64,000 bases of DNA from Zygnema cylindricum. Taxonomy: Eukaryota; Streptophyta; Zygnematophyceae; Zygnematales; Zygnemataceae. The DNA lies in NCBI GenBank assembly GCA_037447655.1, contig JBBHKE010002052.1, forward strand, positions 59,352-123,351, read 5' to 3'. Below the pieces are notes generated by a model, which saw only the letters and a program-made list of their open reading frames with translations, had not been told where the DNA came from and ran no database searches. Shown in pieces: positions 10,605 to 21,682 of this stretch; within the stretch, counting starts at the first letter, position 1; each line of letters opens with the position of its first letter. The translations under genes were made by a program, and so were the position numbers.

Positions 10605-11634
10605 TGTAGAAATAAAAGGTTATTTTAGTATTTTCTAGGTTTTGCAAAATGCAGAAAAGAAGGCGAGGCAATCTGCCTCTAACTTCTCTCTTCAGCTCCC
10701 ACACTTGTCGTAGTCACTGAAGGTTAAAGAGGGAGCTAGAGCCATGGCTGCCTATGCTGATTAGAGATAGAGTTACGGGTTGTAGATTTTGGTAGATTTA
10801 CCAAAATGGAAATTGACGGAACTAGGGTTTGAACCTGGTACCTACCGCCCGTCAACTTAGCCTGTAGCCTTAGCCATTTAGTCTGCCATCACGCATGAAA
10901 ATATATAGTTTAATAGGTATATAAATGTTAACACGTAGTCTATTTCATTTAACGGATCTTTAAACATAGACACAGTTTGTAAAGTACGGCGTACGAAACA
11001 TCCGAAACGAATACTGCACATTTTGTTTAGAAAGCCAAACAAATACTGCGGAAGTATTTATGACGGTCACGATTGTAATCCGGCTTAATCAGACGGCCAC
11101 GAAGCATGCCGAGATCGTGGAATAGGTTTTCGGCGGTTTGCGGTTGACGTCATGTCAATTGCCACGTGGTAAAATCACATTGGATTGCGACATCTCCTGG
11201 GATTCCAAGAACAAATCCAAAAATGGCATTTGTTGACTTATTGGCCATGTCGTACAATATCCGTACATAAAGTACATCGGCACTTGTACCTTATGTACGA
11301 TACACTATTATGATTGGTGTCGTACTGCAGTAGATAGAGTATAGAGAGAGATAGGACTTAGAAAAAATTGATAGATTGGACCCTCTCTCCCAGAGAGCTT
11401 CTGTACAAAAGGTCAACTTTGACCCTTCATAACTTACTGCTCAAAGGAGCAAATTCAGAGATTCATTTTGCTATATACTCAAGGGAGTCTTGCCTTTACA
11501 AGGGTGAAGGTGGTCAGACTTTTTGTGTGCCAGGGTGGCAGTTATTCTTGCTGAAACACAAAGGGGTTAGGGTTATCCTAGAGGCTTCGTGTGAGCTGCC
11601 TACTCTAAGGTCCTATGGAGGTCTCACTGTTACA
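10605..11634 (+). repeat. E1 5' LTR
   Basis: TG...CA ends and a length identical to the 3' LTR. It contains GCCATGGCTGCC, the minus-strand tRNA-like segment at 10810-10893 and direct GTAC-rich motifs before the inner end. The LTR ends four bases before the gag ATG, so there is no leader beyond the primer-binding site. Confidence 0.95.
10810..10893 (-). other. tRNA-like segment in the E1 5' LTR
   Basis: On the minus strand TGGCTAAGGCTACAGG resembles an A box and GGTTCAAACCC matches the B box at 9 of 11 positions. A CATTTTGG T-run follows shortly. The 3' LTR has the same segment at 16192-16272. The direction is opposite to the retrotransposon. An intact cloverleaf is not evident, so it reads as a tRNA-derived relic or Pol III promoter rather than a working tRNA. 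Confidence 0.6.
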
Positions 11635-11648
11635 AGTTATGGGCCCAC
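11635..11648 (+). other. Primer-binding site for half initiator tRNA, overlapping gag start
   Basis: The bases AGTTATGGGCCCA directly follow the LTR. They are complementary to the anticodon loop of initiator tRNA-Met (CCC-AUAAC core, CAU anticodon) rather than to its 3' end. Drosophila copia and yeast Ty5 are known to prime from this internal tRNA region. The ATG of gag (11639) is the complement of the CAU anticodon. E2 and E3 have the same site (E2 with GGTTATGGGCCCA). Confidence 0.8.
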
Positions 11649-14257
11649 TATCTAGGGTTCCCATATTCAATGGAGCTGGCTTCATATACTGGGAAAGTAT
11701 GATGACACGAGCTCTATGTGAGAAACGGTTTTGGGGAATAGTGAGTGGACGGGTGAGGCGTCCATCCAGTCTTGGGATACCTCCAGGGTTTATAGGAGGA
11801 AAATTCACTAGAGATGCAGATTCATCTTCAACGGAGGAGACAAATGAAGGAGAGGTGGTGGACAAAGGCAAGGAGAAGAAGATGGTCACACCAATAGCAG
11901 CCGGTTCGGCATTCATGTCACCTATTCTGAGGAACGAGGAGAATGATAGCGATATGTGGGACTACAACAATATGGCGGCTAAGCACTTCATCCTCCGCCA
12001 TCTTACTCAAGGGCTTGCATCTCCCCATTTGCAAGTAGAGAGGGCATCCGATCTTTGGATGGCTCTCATAGAGATATATCAAAGTGGTACGATTCAGCAA
12101 CAAAAGTTCGCTGATCAGAAAATTAAGAAGTATGTATACAAAGCGGGGATGATGTTGGATTTTTGCAATGAGCTTGCTACACTTTTCATGGAACTAGAAA
12201 GTGCTGGAAAAGTATTTAGTGAAAAGGAAAAGGTTAACTGTTTACTGATGAAGTTACCCGAGGAGTTCGAGAACATAGTCAACCGTGTGCAGGACTTGGC
12301 GGACTGAAGGTGGATTTGGAATTCATTGGTAGGGATGATTCTCGTTCGCGAGAATACAATTGAGATCCGAAGGGGAGGAAAGAGTGGGCAAGCTTTAGCA
12401 GCAGGGACCCATTGGCGAAACAATGATTCCAGAAAACAGGTTGGAAATTATCGATGGGAGGGGCAGAAAAATCAGACCGAGGAGTTCGGACCAAGGACTC
12501 CTAAGGGACTGTGCCATTTTTGTAAGAAACCCGGGCACTATATGGCTGAATGCACTAAGTTAACCGAGCTGCGGTTAAAGGAGGGGCAGATTGGTGGACC
12601 CGCGAGAGGAAAGAAAAAGGCCCTTGTGACGCAGGTACATGAGGCGGAATCCGAGGACGAGGACGATGAACTCCTATTGGATGAGGAGTTGGAAACGAAA
12701 AACAATGTCAAAATTCCACGAAAATATAAATGTGCTTTCGGTGGATTGAAAGGTGAAGCAGGCTGGATTGTAGATTCAGTAGCATCCATGCACATGTGTA
12801 AAGATAAACACCTGTTCACTAAGATACGAAAGATTCCCACCGTAGAGATAGAGTACGGGGATGGGAGGATAGTCACTACTACTCTTGTAGGATCGGTATA
12901 TCTAAAAGTGTTAGTAGAAGGAAAGACATCTATAGTTACATTCTCCGATGTGTTGTTTATTCCGGAGCTGAACAAAAACCTCATCTCTACGTCTGTTTTA
13001 GATGATAAGGGTTTTGATACTAGCACTAGGAAAGGAGTCTTTACTGCTAGCTTTGAGGAGGAAGTTTATTTCACTGCTGAAAAAGGTAGCCAAGGGATGT
13101 TTAGGCTGATTTTAAGCAATGAAAAGAAGAAACTATATAATTCTGGTGTTCATGATATAATGTTGTGGCATAAGAGGCTTGGGCATGTGAATCTAGATAA
13201 GTTAAGAGAAATGAAAAAGATGGGAGTAGTGGAAGGGATTCAGTTCGGTGAAAGTGAGAATCTAAGTGATTGTAGTGGATGTGCTCAAGGTAAAGCACAC
13301 AGGTTGCCCTTCCCAAAAACTGCCACCTATAAGGGAGAAAAGATTCTAGATTTAGTACACACAGATATTTGGGGGCCGGCGAGAGTGCCATCACCCAAGG
13401 GGAAGAGATTTATGATGACTATCACCAATGATTGGTCTCGGTATTCCAGAGTGTATTTTTTGAAAAATAAGTCAGAGGCTCAGGAATGTTTTAAACAATA
13501 TAAAGCATGGAGTGAAAAACTCCATGAAACCTCAATCAAGAGAGTAAGGAGTGACAATGGTGGAGAGTATACCTCTAACCAGTTTGAGGATTTTTTGAGA
13601 GAAGATGGAGTGCAACACCAAAAGACAGTTCCTGAAAATCTTGAGCAGAATGGTGTAGCTGAAAGATTAAATAGAACACTGAGGGATAGTGCTAGGAGTA
13701 TGCTGTCCGATAAGAAAATAGGAAAGAAGTTTTGGGCCGAAGCAATAAACTGTGCAAATTATCTCAAAAATAGAGTTCTTACTTCAGCATTAAAAGGCCA
13801 AACACCTTATGAGAGATGGACAGGCCGAAAACCATATGTTTCACACTTAAAGGTTTTCAGTAGTCAAGTGTTCAGTTTAGACACAGATCGGTCAAACTGG
13901 AAGTTAGACCCAAAAGGAAAACCAGGATATCTTCTAGGATATGATGAAGATGTAAAAGGATATAGAGTCTATGATCTCAAAAGAGAGGATATTATTCTAG
14001 TGAAGCATCTAGTGGTTATGGATGAAGGAAAATCCATTGATCCCTTTAAGCATACAAGGACAATCAAGATCAGATTTGAGTTAGAAAATTCTGATGACTT
14101 TGAGCTTCCTAACTATCCAGGATTTCAAAAAGATGATGTTCTTACAGGTACGGATCAGATCGAGAAGGACCCAAATGTGGAACCCTTAGTATCATTCCCA
14201 ACCGAAGCGGAAGACATAGTGGAAATCGACTCGGAACAAAGGATAGGGGAGAAGTAG
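11639..14257 (+). pseudogene. E1 gag-protease-integrase polyprotein, with internal stop
   Basis: Starts at the MGPLSRVPIFNGAG methionine. A TGA at 12305-12307 (Ser in E2/E3) splits an otherwise continuous frame. Gag has one zinc knuckle CHFCKKPGHYMAEC. The protease motif is WIVDSVAS, so the active-site Gly is Val (E2/E3 have DSGA). Integrase shows the HHCC region (HKRLGHVNLDKL...CSGCAQGK) and the catalytic D, D and E in VHTDIWG, RSDNGGEY and PENLEQNG. The frame ends at a premature TAG after a 1-nt frameshift upstream of reverse transcriptase. Confidence 0.9.
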
Positions 14258-15973
14258 AAACTGTTCGGAAGAATCCAATAGAGCCATCTATTTTGGCAAC
14301 CAATTTAATGGAGGAAGAAGAAGCAGCTAAAGACTGCAAGAGAGACAAGTTGACAATAAGGTAACCAAACTGTCTCACCCTGATAAACCTCAAACTTATA
14401 ATGAGAAAATGACTTCTCCTGAGAGAAACCGGTGGAAGACAACCATTAATGAGGAGATGGCCTCAATTATGGTGGCCGATACATGGGAATTGGTGGATTG
14501 TCCCCCTGACACAAAGCCAATTGGGTGTAAGTGGGTGTTTAAGCTGAAACTCAACCCTGATAACACCATTGAGAGCTATTAGGCTCGGTTAGTGGCGAAA
14601 GGATTTACCCAGAAAGAGGGAATTGACTACAAGAAGACTTTTGCCCTTGTCGTCAGGTTTCCCACCGTCCAGATACTTCTCAGTCTAGCGGCAGCAGAAT
14701 ACATGGAAGTACATCTGATGGACATCAAGACGGCCTTCCTACATGGAGAGTTGGAAGAGGGTATTTTTATGCGACTGCTTGAAGGATTTGTGGAGCAAGG
14801 GGAGGAGAGCAAGGTATGCCGATTGATCAAATCTTTGTATGGGCTGAAACATGCGCCCCGGCAATGGAACAAGAAGCTCGATGAGTTTCTTACAGGTTTG
14901 GGAAGTATTCGTATCAGCTCAGATCACTCTATATATTTGTTTGAAGATGAGGAAGGAATTATTTTTATTGCAATTTATGTCGATGATTTGCTTGTTTTAA
15001 GAAAATCTATGGATAAAATAAATATGTTGAAAAATGATTTAAAAGGAAGATTTGAGATGAAGGATATGGGAGAAGCAAGGTATATTTTGGGAAATCAGGT
15101 AGAAAGGGACAGAGAGAGAGAAAAATAATTAGATTAACTCAAAAAGAGGCCATTGGAAACATGTTAGAAAAATTCCAAATGGACAAGGCTAATAGTTGTA
15201 CCACTCCTATGGATTTAAAGAAGGGAAGTGAGGGGAGTGAGGAAGAGGGAGTTATAATCTTAGATGATGAGGTAGGCGCGGAAGAGAAAAGATTTATGTA
15301 GACCATCCCTTATAGACAAGTAGTGGGAAGCCTAATATATTTTATGAATTGTACCTGTCCAGACATAACCGCAGCTATAAGAGTACTAAGTAGGAGTCTG
15401 AATGCTCCCACTAAGAAAGATTGGGAGGCAGCTAAGAGAGTCCTTAGATATCTCATAGGAACTAGGGATCTATGGTTACATTTGGGTGGGAAAAATACTG
15501 ACATCACCACTTGGAGTGATGCCAGCTATGGGGATGCTCCTATGAGGAGATGTACATCTGGATATGTATAGTATGTGGGTGATGGGGCTTGCTGCTGGAG
15601 CAGCAAACAGCAAAAGGTAATTGCTCAATCCACCATGGAAGCTAAGTACATGGCTTCTTGCTCTGCTGTAAAAGAATTAATGTGGGTCAAGTCTTTGCTT
15701 GGTGAGCTTGGTCAACTTAAGAGTGGTGTCCAAAAAGTGTTTTGTGATAATCAGGCTGCCATTGCCATTTCTGCAAATCCTAACCATCACTTTAAAGCCA
15801 AACACATGGACATTAGGCTAATTTTTGTTAGGGAGAAAGTAGAAAACAAGATAATCAGTTTGGAGTATAAACTAGATAGTGAAATGGTAGCTGATATGAT
15901 GACCAAACCTGTTCTTTCCCCTAAACTAATTTTCTGCCAGGAGAAGTGTGGTCTTAAAATAAAGAGTTACTAG
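14258..15973 (+). pseudogene. E1 reverse transcriptase and RNase H, broken
   Basis: Copia-type RT: KWVFKLKLNPDN, ARLVAKGFTQKEGIDY, DIKTAFLHGELEE, SLYGLKHAPRQW and the catalytic YVDDLLVL near 14990. RNase H follows with STMEAKYMASCSAVKELMWV and DNQAAIAIS, ending in the family tail CGLKIKSY at 15973. In-frame TAG stops replace Lys (14580; 15298) and Leu (15569), judged against E3. The order RT then RNase H after integrase is diagnostic of Ty1/copia. Confidence 0.9.
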
Positions 15974-15986
15974 AAAATAAGGGGAG

Positions 15987-17016
15987 TGTAGAAATAAAAG
16001 GTTATTTTAGTATTTTCTAGGTTTTGCAAAATGCAGAAAAGAAGCCAAGGCAGTCTGCCTCTAACTTCTCTCTTCAGCTCCCACACTTATCGTAGTCACT
16101 GAAGGTTGAAGAGGGAGCTAGAGCCATGGCTGCCTATGCTGATTAGAGATAGAGTTACAGGTTGTAGATTTTGGTAGATTTACCAAAATGAAAATTGACG
16201 GACCTAGGGTTTGAACCTGGTACCTACCGCCCGTCAACTTAGACTGTAGCCTTAGCCATTTAACCTGCCATCATGCATGAAGATATATAGTTTGATAGGT
16301 ATTTAAATGTTAACATGTAGTATATTTCATTTAACGGATCTTTAAACATAGACATAGTTTGTAAAGTACGGCGTACGAAACATCCGAAACGAATACTGCA
16401 CATTTTGTTTAGAAAGCGAAACAAATATTGCGGAAGTATTTATGACAGTCACGATTATAATCCGGCTTAATCGGACGGCCACGAAGCATGCCGAGATCGT
16501 GGAATAGGTTTTCGGCGGTTTGCGGTTGACGTCACGTCAATTGCCACGTGGCAAAATCACATTGGATTGCGACATCTCTTGGGATTCCAAGAACGAATCC
16601 AAAAATGGCATGTGTCGACTTGTTGGCCATGTCGTACAATATCCGTACATAAAGTACATCGGCACTTGTACCTTATATACGATACACTGTTATGATTGGT
16701 GCCGTACTTCAGTAGATAGAGTTTAGAGAGAGATAGGACTTAGAAAAAATTGATAGATTGGACCCTCTCTCCCAGAGAGCTTCTGTACAAAAGGTCAACT
16801 TTGACCCTTCATAACTTACTGCTCAGGGGAGCAAATTCAGAGATTCTTTTTGCTATAGACTCAAGGGAGTCTTGCCTTTACAGGGGTGAAGGTGGTCAGA
16901 CTTTTTGTCTGCCAGGGTGGCAGTTATTCTTGCTGAAACACAAAGGGGTCAGGGTTATCGTAGAGGCTTCGTGTGAGCTGCCTACTCTGAGGTCCTATGG
17001 AGGTCTCAAAGTTACA
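15987..17016 (+). repeat. E1 3' LTR
   Basis: 1030 bp, matching the 5' LTR end to end. It carries the tRNA-like segment on the minus strand at 16192-16272. The target duplication TATAT follows at 17017. Confidence 0.95.
16192..16272 (-). other. tRNA-like segment in the E1 3' LTR
   Basis: Same as the 5' LTR copy: B box GGTTCAAACCC and A-box-like TGGCTAAGGCTACAGT on the minus strand, then a T-run (CAATTTTCATTTTGG). Confidence 0.6.
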
Positions 17017-17757
17017 TATATCGCTTGGATATATCGCTTCAATATATCGAAAATCAAAATATCGCGATGTATCACCGATATATCGCCAATATATCGTATC
17101 ACCAATATATCGAGGTTTTTTATATATAAAAAGAAAGTTATTCTTGCTCCTGCTACTAGTACTACTGTTGCTACCAGTACTACTGCTACTGCAAAACTAG
17201 TGCTACTACAGTTCAGGGTCATTATCCTCTTTCACCACTATCATGCCTCCTATCCCTTGGGTGGAGAAAACTAAAAATGTAACATTTCTACAATACTACA
17301 GTAGTCGTTGGAAATGGATAAGCAGTAATGGCTACCAATTTGCCGATTGGAAGATATTCTTGCCTGGAAGCCTGAAACAAACAATTTGCAAATTTGTTTT
17401 TTTTAGTTTGACCAAATTAGTGTGAACTTATCGTGTTTGAATTTCTCTACGGTACTGAATACCTAAAAATACAAAATCAACACTTTTTTGTTGGTTACAT
17501 TTTCCGGCGTCTACGTTTAACGTCACGGAACGATATCACGTCGTACGTGGCGTATCACAAAATTTGTCCTTTTCGCTAAATAACATACTATATAAAATAT
17601 TAAATTTTAAAAATACTATACATCGCGATATATATCGCGATGATTTATGTGGATCCTTGTACGATATATCGAGAAGTCTGCTCGATTGATATTTGATATA
17701 TCAATCATCGATACTATAACGATATGAATTTAGCCGATACCCAACACTACTAAATAC

Positions 17758-18145
17758 CTTCTCTTTAAACTAACAAGTACAATTAAGTACTACACAATCG
17801 AATGTCGTACAAAAATACGCTCGCGAACCAATCAAAACAAAGTACTAGCTAAACGACATAATGTACGCGGTACTGCACAAAACAATATACCGCCATACAA
17901 ACCTAAAGTACTGACGTACTAAACGAACCAAAACAAAACAGAACCGAACTAAAACAAAACTAACAAGCCATGCCACACAAAATCACACGTAACTAACGAA
18001 TAAATATTATGGTGCTCCACAGAACTAATATGTCGTTTTACAATTAACCTAGCAAGCTTCTCACCTTCCGATTGGCTGTCTTCCATCTAAAACCGGGTAC
18101 ACGTGAAAGCAGAAAAAATGTTTACAGTGTCGGAAAAAAACACGA
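17758..18145. other. Intergenic DNA, no gene seen
   Basis: AC-rich, with repeated GTAC/ACAAAAC words and no credible frame or RNA gene. Confidence 0.5.
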
Positions 18146-18200
18146 ACACTCCACCACGTATCGCTAAATAGGTTTGACATTGAAAGCGATACGCGGTGTA
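18146..18200. repeat. Short inverted repeat related to the 209-bp MITE ends
   Basis: CCACGTATCGCT on the left faces AGCGATACGCGG on the right across about 20 bases, and the outer word GGTGTAC matches the termini of the MITEs at 43901 and 45495. It may be a deleted remnant of that family. Confidence 0.4.
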
Positions 18201-18686
18201 CTTTACTGTACGATAGCTAAACACGGTGTCATGCAACAAATCGAAACCTTCCTGAATGAGAGGTACTCCAATTTCCGGGCGGCTATTTACTTAGTAAATT
18301 TTCCGAGAGGGAATTTTTTTTGCATAAAATGTCATCCTTCCGCAGTTAATAATTCTATCTCGATTCCCCTCCTCTTCTCTAACATAATACCAGACTTCCC
18401 TTCTCTCAACTCTCACCACCCCTCACCTCTCTCCTCTTGCCTCTCACAAATCCCTCTTCCTCATTTCCCCGTCGCCTCTAGCTAAGCCCCAAGCTTCCCC
18501 TCTCCCCTTCTCCCTCTCTTTACCTCACACCATGTCCTCCTACCTCAACCCGCCATCTCTTTTTTTCTCGACCTCCCTCTCCCTCTTCCTCCATCTCTCC
18601 CTCCACCTCTCAATGGAAGGATCCTCTCTCTCTCCTTCCTCTTCTCCCTCCTCTCCCTCCCCCTCCATTCTGCCGAGCAACAGCAG

Positions 18687-18928
18687 TGCAGCGCCACCAT
18701 AAAGTGAGCCGACGGCCTATGTTGCAGTCCGTATGGATATTGCGGGTCCACGTCAGCATACTAGGAGATTGTCTACGGAATCGAGGCAATTGCGGGCTCT
18801 ATGCTGCAGCCAATACGGGTTCTATGGATCTTCTGACGAATATTGCGGAAGCGGATGTAACGCAACTGGAGGGACATGTCCGAGAACTTATCATCAATCT
18901 TATCCGCCTTCTCCTCCGGAAATAATAG
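18687..18928 (+). pseudogene. Hevein-type chitin-binding domain gene, decayed (class I chitinase-like)
   Basis: Two hevein (chitin-binding type 1) domains are recognisable. Domain 1 (18687-18764) contains LCCSPYGYCGSTSAY and ends in TAG where the next Cys is expected; it also has an internal TGA. Domain 2 is in another frame (18760-18870) with LCCSQYGFYGSSDEYCGSGC, where a conserved Cys is Tyr. A proline-rich hinge (YPPSPPE) follows and stops at a possible donor at 18928/18929. Hevein domain plus proline hinge is the front half of class I chitinases; no catalytic domain follows. A pyrimidine-rich tract (18350-18670) lies upstream. Confidence 0.7.
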
Positions 18929-18954
18929 GTACAGAAATTGTATTTTTTTAGGGT

Positions 18955-19840
18955 TTACTTCCAAAAAACACCACAAAAAAAAGCACAAAGCACTACATTG
19001 TTCACACTATACACCGCACTTGCACTTATTTACCTTTTACCTTTAACAAGAGCTATGTTTTAACACTGTGTTAGATTTAATGAAGTTAAATAAAAAAAAA
19101 GATATTGAAAAGGTATACCGCATAGGCGCAAAGCTGTTGGAAATGATACATCAATGTATTTTTTTTTAACTAATGTCAAAATGGTTTAAATCTTTTTCAA
19201 CCTTGCTTTTCTAGCACATTATAAGACCTATAACATTATCGAAGGCCCACACCTAACCTAATATATTTCCGAAATATTGGATGCAATAGTGATACTCCGA
19301 TATAACAAAATATTTTAGGGCTATCCACTTTGTTAATTTTGTTTATTGAAGATTCTTAACTAGCAAGGTATTACTAGAACTTTTTCCTTTTATTTTCGCC
19401 ATTTTACCATAGTCTATCTCATTTTTAGCCTTTTCCTTTTTCTATTCTCAGTAGATTGACTTGGATTTCAGGATTTATATACAGTTTACAAGAAATATGC
19501 TACTATAAGATATTGCGTCGCCTATTACAACCCTTCTTCCGAATAATGTAGTCAAAGATGTAACAAAGAATGTGGGAGGATAGAGAGCTCGCCACCTTTC
19601 AAAGTTGCGATTCTATTTTCGCACATTGCAAGGCTATGAAAAATAGTACGAAGAATCTTTGCTAAAATCAAAAGTAATGATTAAAAGGAACGGTTACATA
19701 GACATATACCAAAGAGTTAGGTTTGCGTTGTGACAATCCGACGCAAACATCACTCAGATTCACGTGACGTGACGGTGTAAGTTTTGTGAAATTTAATATA
19801 ATCGTATCTATTATAGTGTTAAAATGTCAGTCTACACTAT
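18955..19840. other. AT-rich DNA, no gene seen
   Basis: No coherent frame, no RNA gene and no clear repeat were found here. It ends at the start of the gypsy LTR. Confidence 0.5.
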
Positions 19841-20319
19841 TGTAACAGAGTTACAGAGTTGAGTACTTAGTGGCTAGAGACCAAGCTGCTATAGTTGCGG
19901 TTGCAAAGTAGCGCAGCTGCGATTCCAGACCAGCGCAACATAGCAACATAAAAACTTGGTAGAGTAGCGTAGCGCAGCATAGCAACGCAACGTGGCACTG
20001 CCGCAGAATGTAGATTTAACTGTATAGTTCTAGAAAGATATTTTGGATAGTTCTCAGTTGACCGTAAAGGTCCACGTGTACACTTGTACACTATTGGGTT
20101 GACTAGCAGCTAGTTAGTTTAAATAGTGCGACAGACATAGTAAAAGTGAGTCTTTGAGTACACCTTCGCAGTGATCGTTTCCTTTGTAATATTTCCTCGG
20201 TTAATAAAGCGCAACATTGTATATGTGATTGGTGTGTACTCTTGCTGTTGCTACGAAGAGATCCTTGAAGCCTTCCGCTGTGCATTGGGGTGTGCTGTAG
20301 TTCACCTTGCCCTATTACA
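19841..20319 (+). repeat. Gypsy element 5' LTR, 479 bp
   Basis: Begins TGTAACAGAG and ends CCTATTACA, giving TGTAA/TTACA inverted ends, and is followed after one base by a primer-binding site. The 3' LTR is absent because the element is truncated at 23656, so the outer boundary rests on the terminal motif alone. A TTAATAAAG polyadenylation-like word lies at about 20202. Confidence 0.65.
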
Positions 20320-20320
20320 C

Positions 20321-20333
20321 TGGTATTGGAGCT
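20321..20333 (+). other. Primer-binding site (initiator tRNA-Met)
   Basis: TGGTATTGGAGCT matches the initiator tRNA-Met complement TGGTATCAGAGC at 10 of 12 positions. It is placed one base after the LTR end, as usual for plant Ty3/gypsy elements. Confidence 0.75.
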
Positions 20334-20378
20334 ATCCTTTTGTGAGCCAACATCATCGGAGAACACCGCGTATCCACC

Positions 20379-21640
20379 ATGGAAATGTTATCGCAAGTTC
20401 TCTAAGAGTTAGAAAATGTGAGATTACAGAATGCTCAACTGAGCAACACAGTCGCAACCTTGGAATCTCGTCTTGGTGAAGGACCTCATGGAGGCATGGA
20501 GAGAGACTTAAGGAGACCAAAGTTAAGACTTCCCGACAAGTTTGACCCGGCCGGGCACAAGAACCTTAACACGTAGTTGTTCTCCATTGCGAACTATCTC
20601 AAAAAATTTCCTAGCCTATCAAATCATGAGAAGATTCACTACGCGGGTGGTCTTCTTAAAGGGGCAACGCGAGCATGGTGGAGGACAATGGTGGAAAATG
20701 ATGAGATACTAACCGTTTAGGCTTTATTCATTCAACTCCTCCGTGACTCTTAGCAACATGTTAACACGGTTAAGGCTCCGAGGGATAAGATCGCGGCTTT
20801 GAAGCAATGAACCTCATTGTTGGAGTACACGCAATGGTTTTTAGAGTGCAAATTTCAAATACCTACGATGATGGAGGATTAAGTTGTGGATCGTTACTTG
20901 AAAGGGCTTAAGGCCTCCATTCGGAGGGATGTGGAGCAATGGCTTGCTCGGGAAAGTATGACCCCTAGTCTCTTGGTAATCATTCAGTTTGCAGAATTGA
21001 CCAATTCGGTGGACTTCACCTTCCGTAGACCCTATCATTATGGGTCGAGCAATGGCGGAGGAGGTCGACGAGATGATGGTCCAACCCCCATGGAGCTCAG
21101 AGCAATTAATAAAGATAATGAAGTGGTCAATGTGCTTCGGAGAAAGAAGACCACCAAGGCCAAGACCAATGAATTGTCACCCGATGAGCTCCAACAGAGG
21201 AGGCAAAACGACTAATGCTTCTAGTGCGGTTCCCCGGACCATATGGCCCCAGAATGCCAAAAAAGGAGGGGTCCTAAAAGGGGCAAGCTTAACATCATGA
21301 GGTTAGCTGGTGAAAGAGGAGACCCTCTTATATTTGAAGGTCGAATGAGAGTGAGCGCAGCTAGCTTCATGGTGGAGTCTGGCGCATCGGGGAACTTCAT
21401 CAACGAGGTGATGGTGAAAAAGTTGAAACTTCCTCTTGTGGTGCTAAATGATCATCAGTCGGTGTAGTTGGCCGACGGAAGTTTCCTATTCATTACTCAT
21501 CGTACTCCGAGGCTACGCGTCGGAATTGGGAAGTTCTAATGGTATGACACCTTTCATCTATTACCTTTTGGAGACCATGAGGTAGTCTTGGGGAAACCGT
21601 GGTTACGAAAGTGGAACCGCACAATCGATTGGAGAAGTGG
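20379..21640 (+). pseudogene. Gypsy gag and protease, many stops
   Basis: From ATG 20379 the frame reads a gypsy gag (ESRLGEGPHGGMERDLRRPK; LPDKFDPAGHKNL; ATRAWWRTMVENDE; DRYLKGLKASIRRDVEQWLA) to a zinc knuckle at about 21212-21256, whose second Cys-flanking codon is TAG (CF*CGSPDHMAPEC). Protease follows with FMVESGASGNFI, where the catalytic Asp is Glu, and HEVVLGKPWLRKWN. About ten in-frame stops occur in one frame without a frameshift until about 21660, so decay is mainly by substitution. Confidence 0.8.
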
Positions 21641-21682
21641 CAACATGAGAGTTAAGAAGGGTGAAGAGAGTTTGAGGTAAAG

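Larger units (their letters stand above)
10605..17016 (+). mobile_element. Ty1/copia element E1, complete
   Basis: Two 1030-bp LTRs (10605-11634 and 15987-17016) starting TGTAGAAAT and ending GTTACA, roughly 95% identical by eye, are flanked by the 5-bp duplication TATAT (10600-10604 and 17017-17021). Gag, protease, integrase, reverse transcriptase and RNase H follow in the copia order. A polypurine run (AAATAAGGGGAG) precedes the 3' LTR. Several stops and at least one frameshift make it defective. It inserted into the TATA-rich interior of the hAT-type element. Confidence 0.95.
10518..17749. mobile_element. hAT-type TIR element (815 bp without its insert)
   Basis: Ends TGGTGTTGGGTATCG and CGATACCCAACACTA form an inverted repeat with one mismatch, and the element is flanked by a perfect 8-bp duplication CTAAATAC (10510-10517 and 17750-17757). 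An 8-bp duplication with YAGTGTTGG-type ends is the signature of hAT transposons. The interior is short, rich in TATCG/CGATA words and has no transposase, so it is non-autonomous. Copia element E1 occupies 10605-17016. A second family member is at 45716-46570. Confidence 0.85.
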
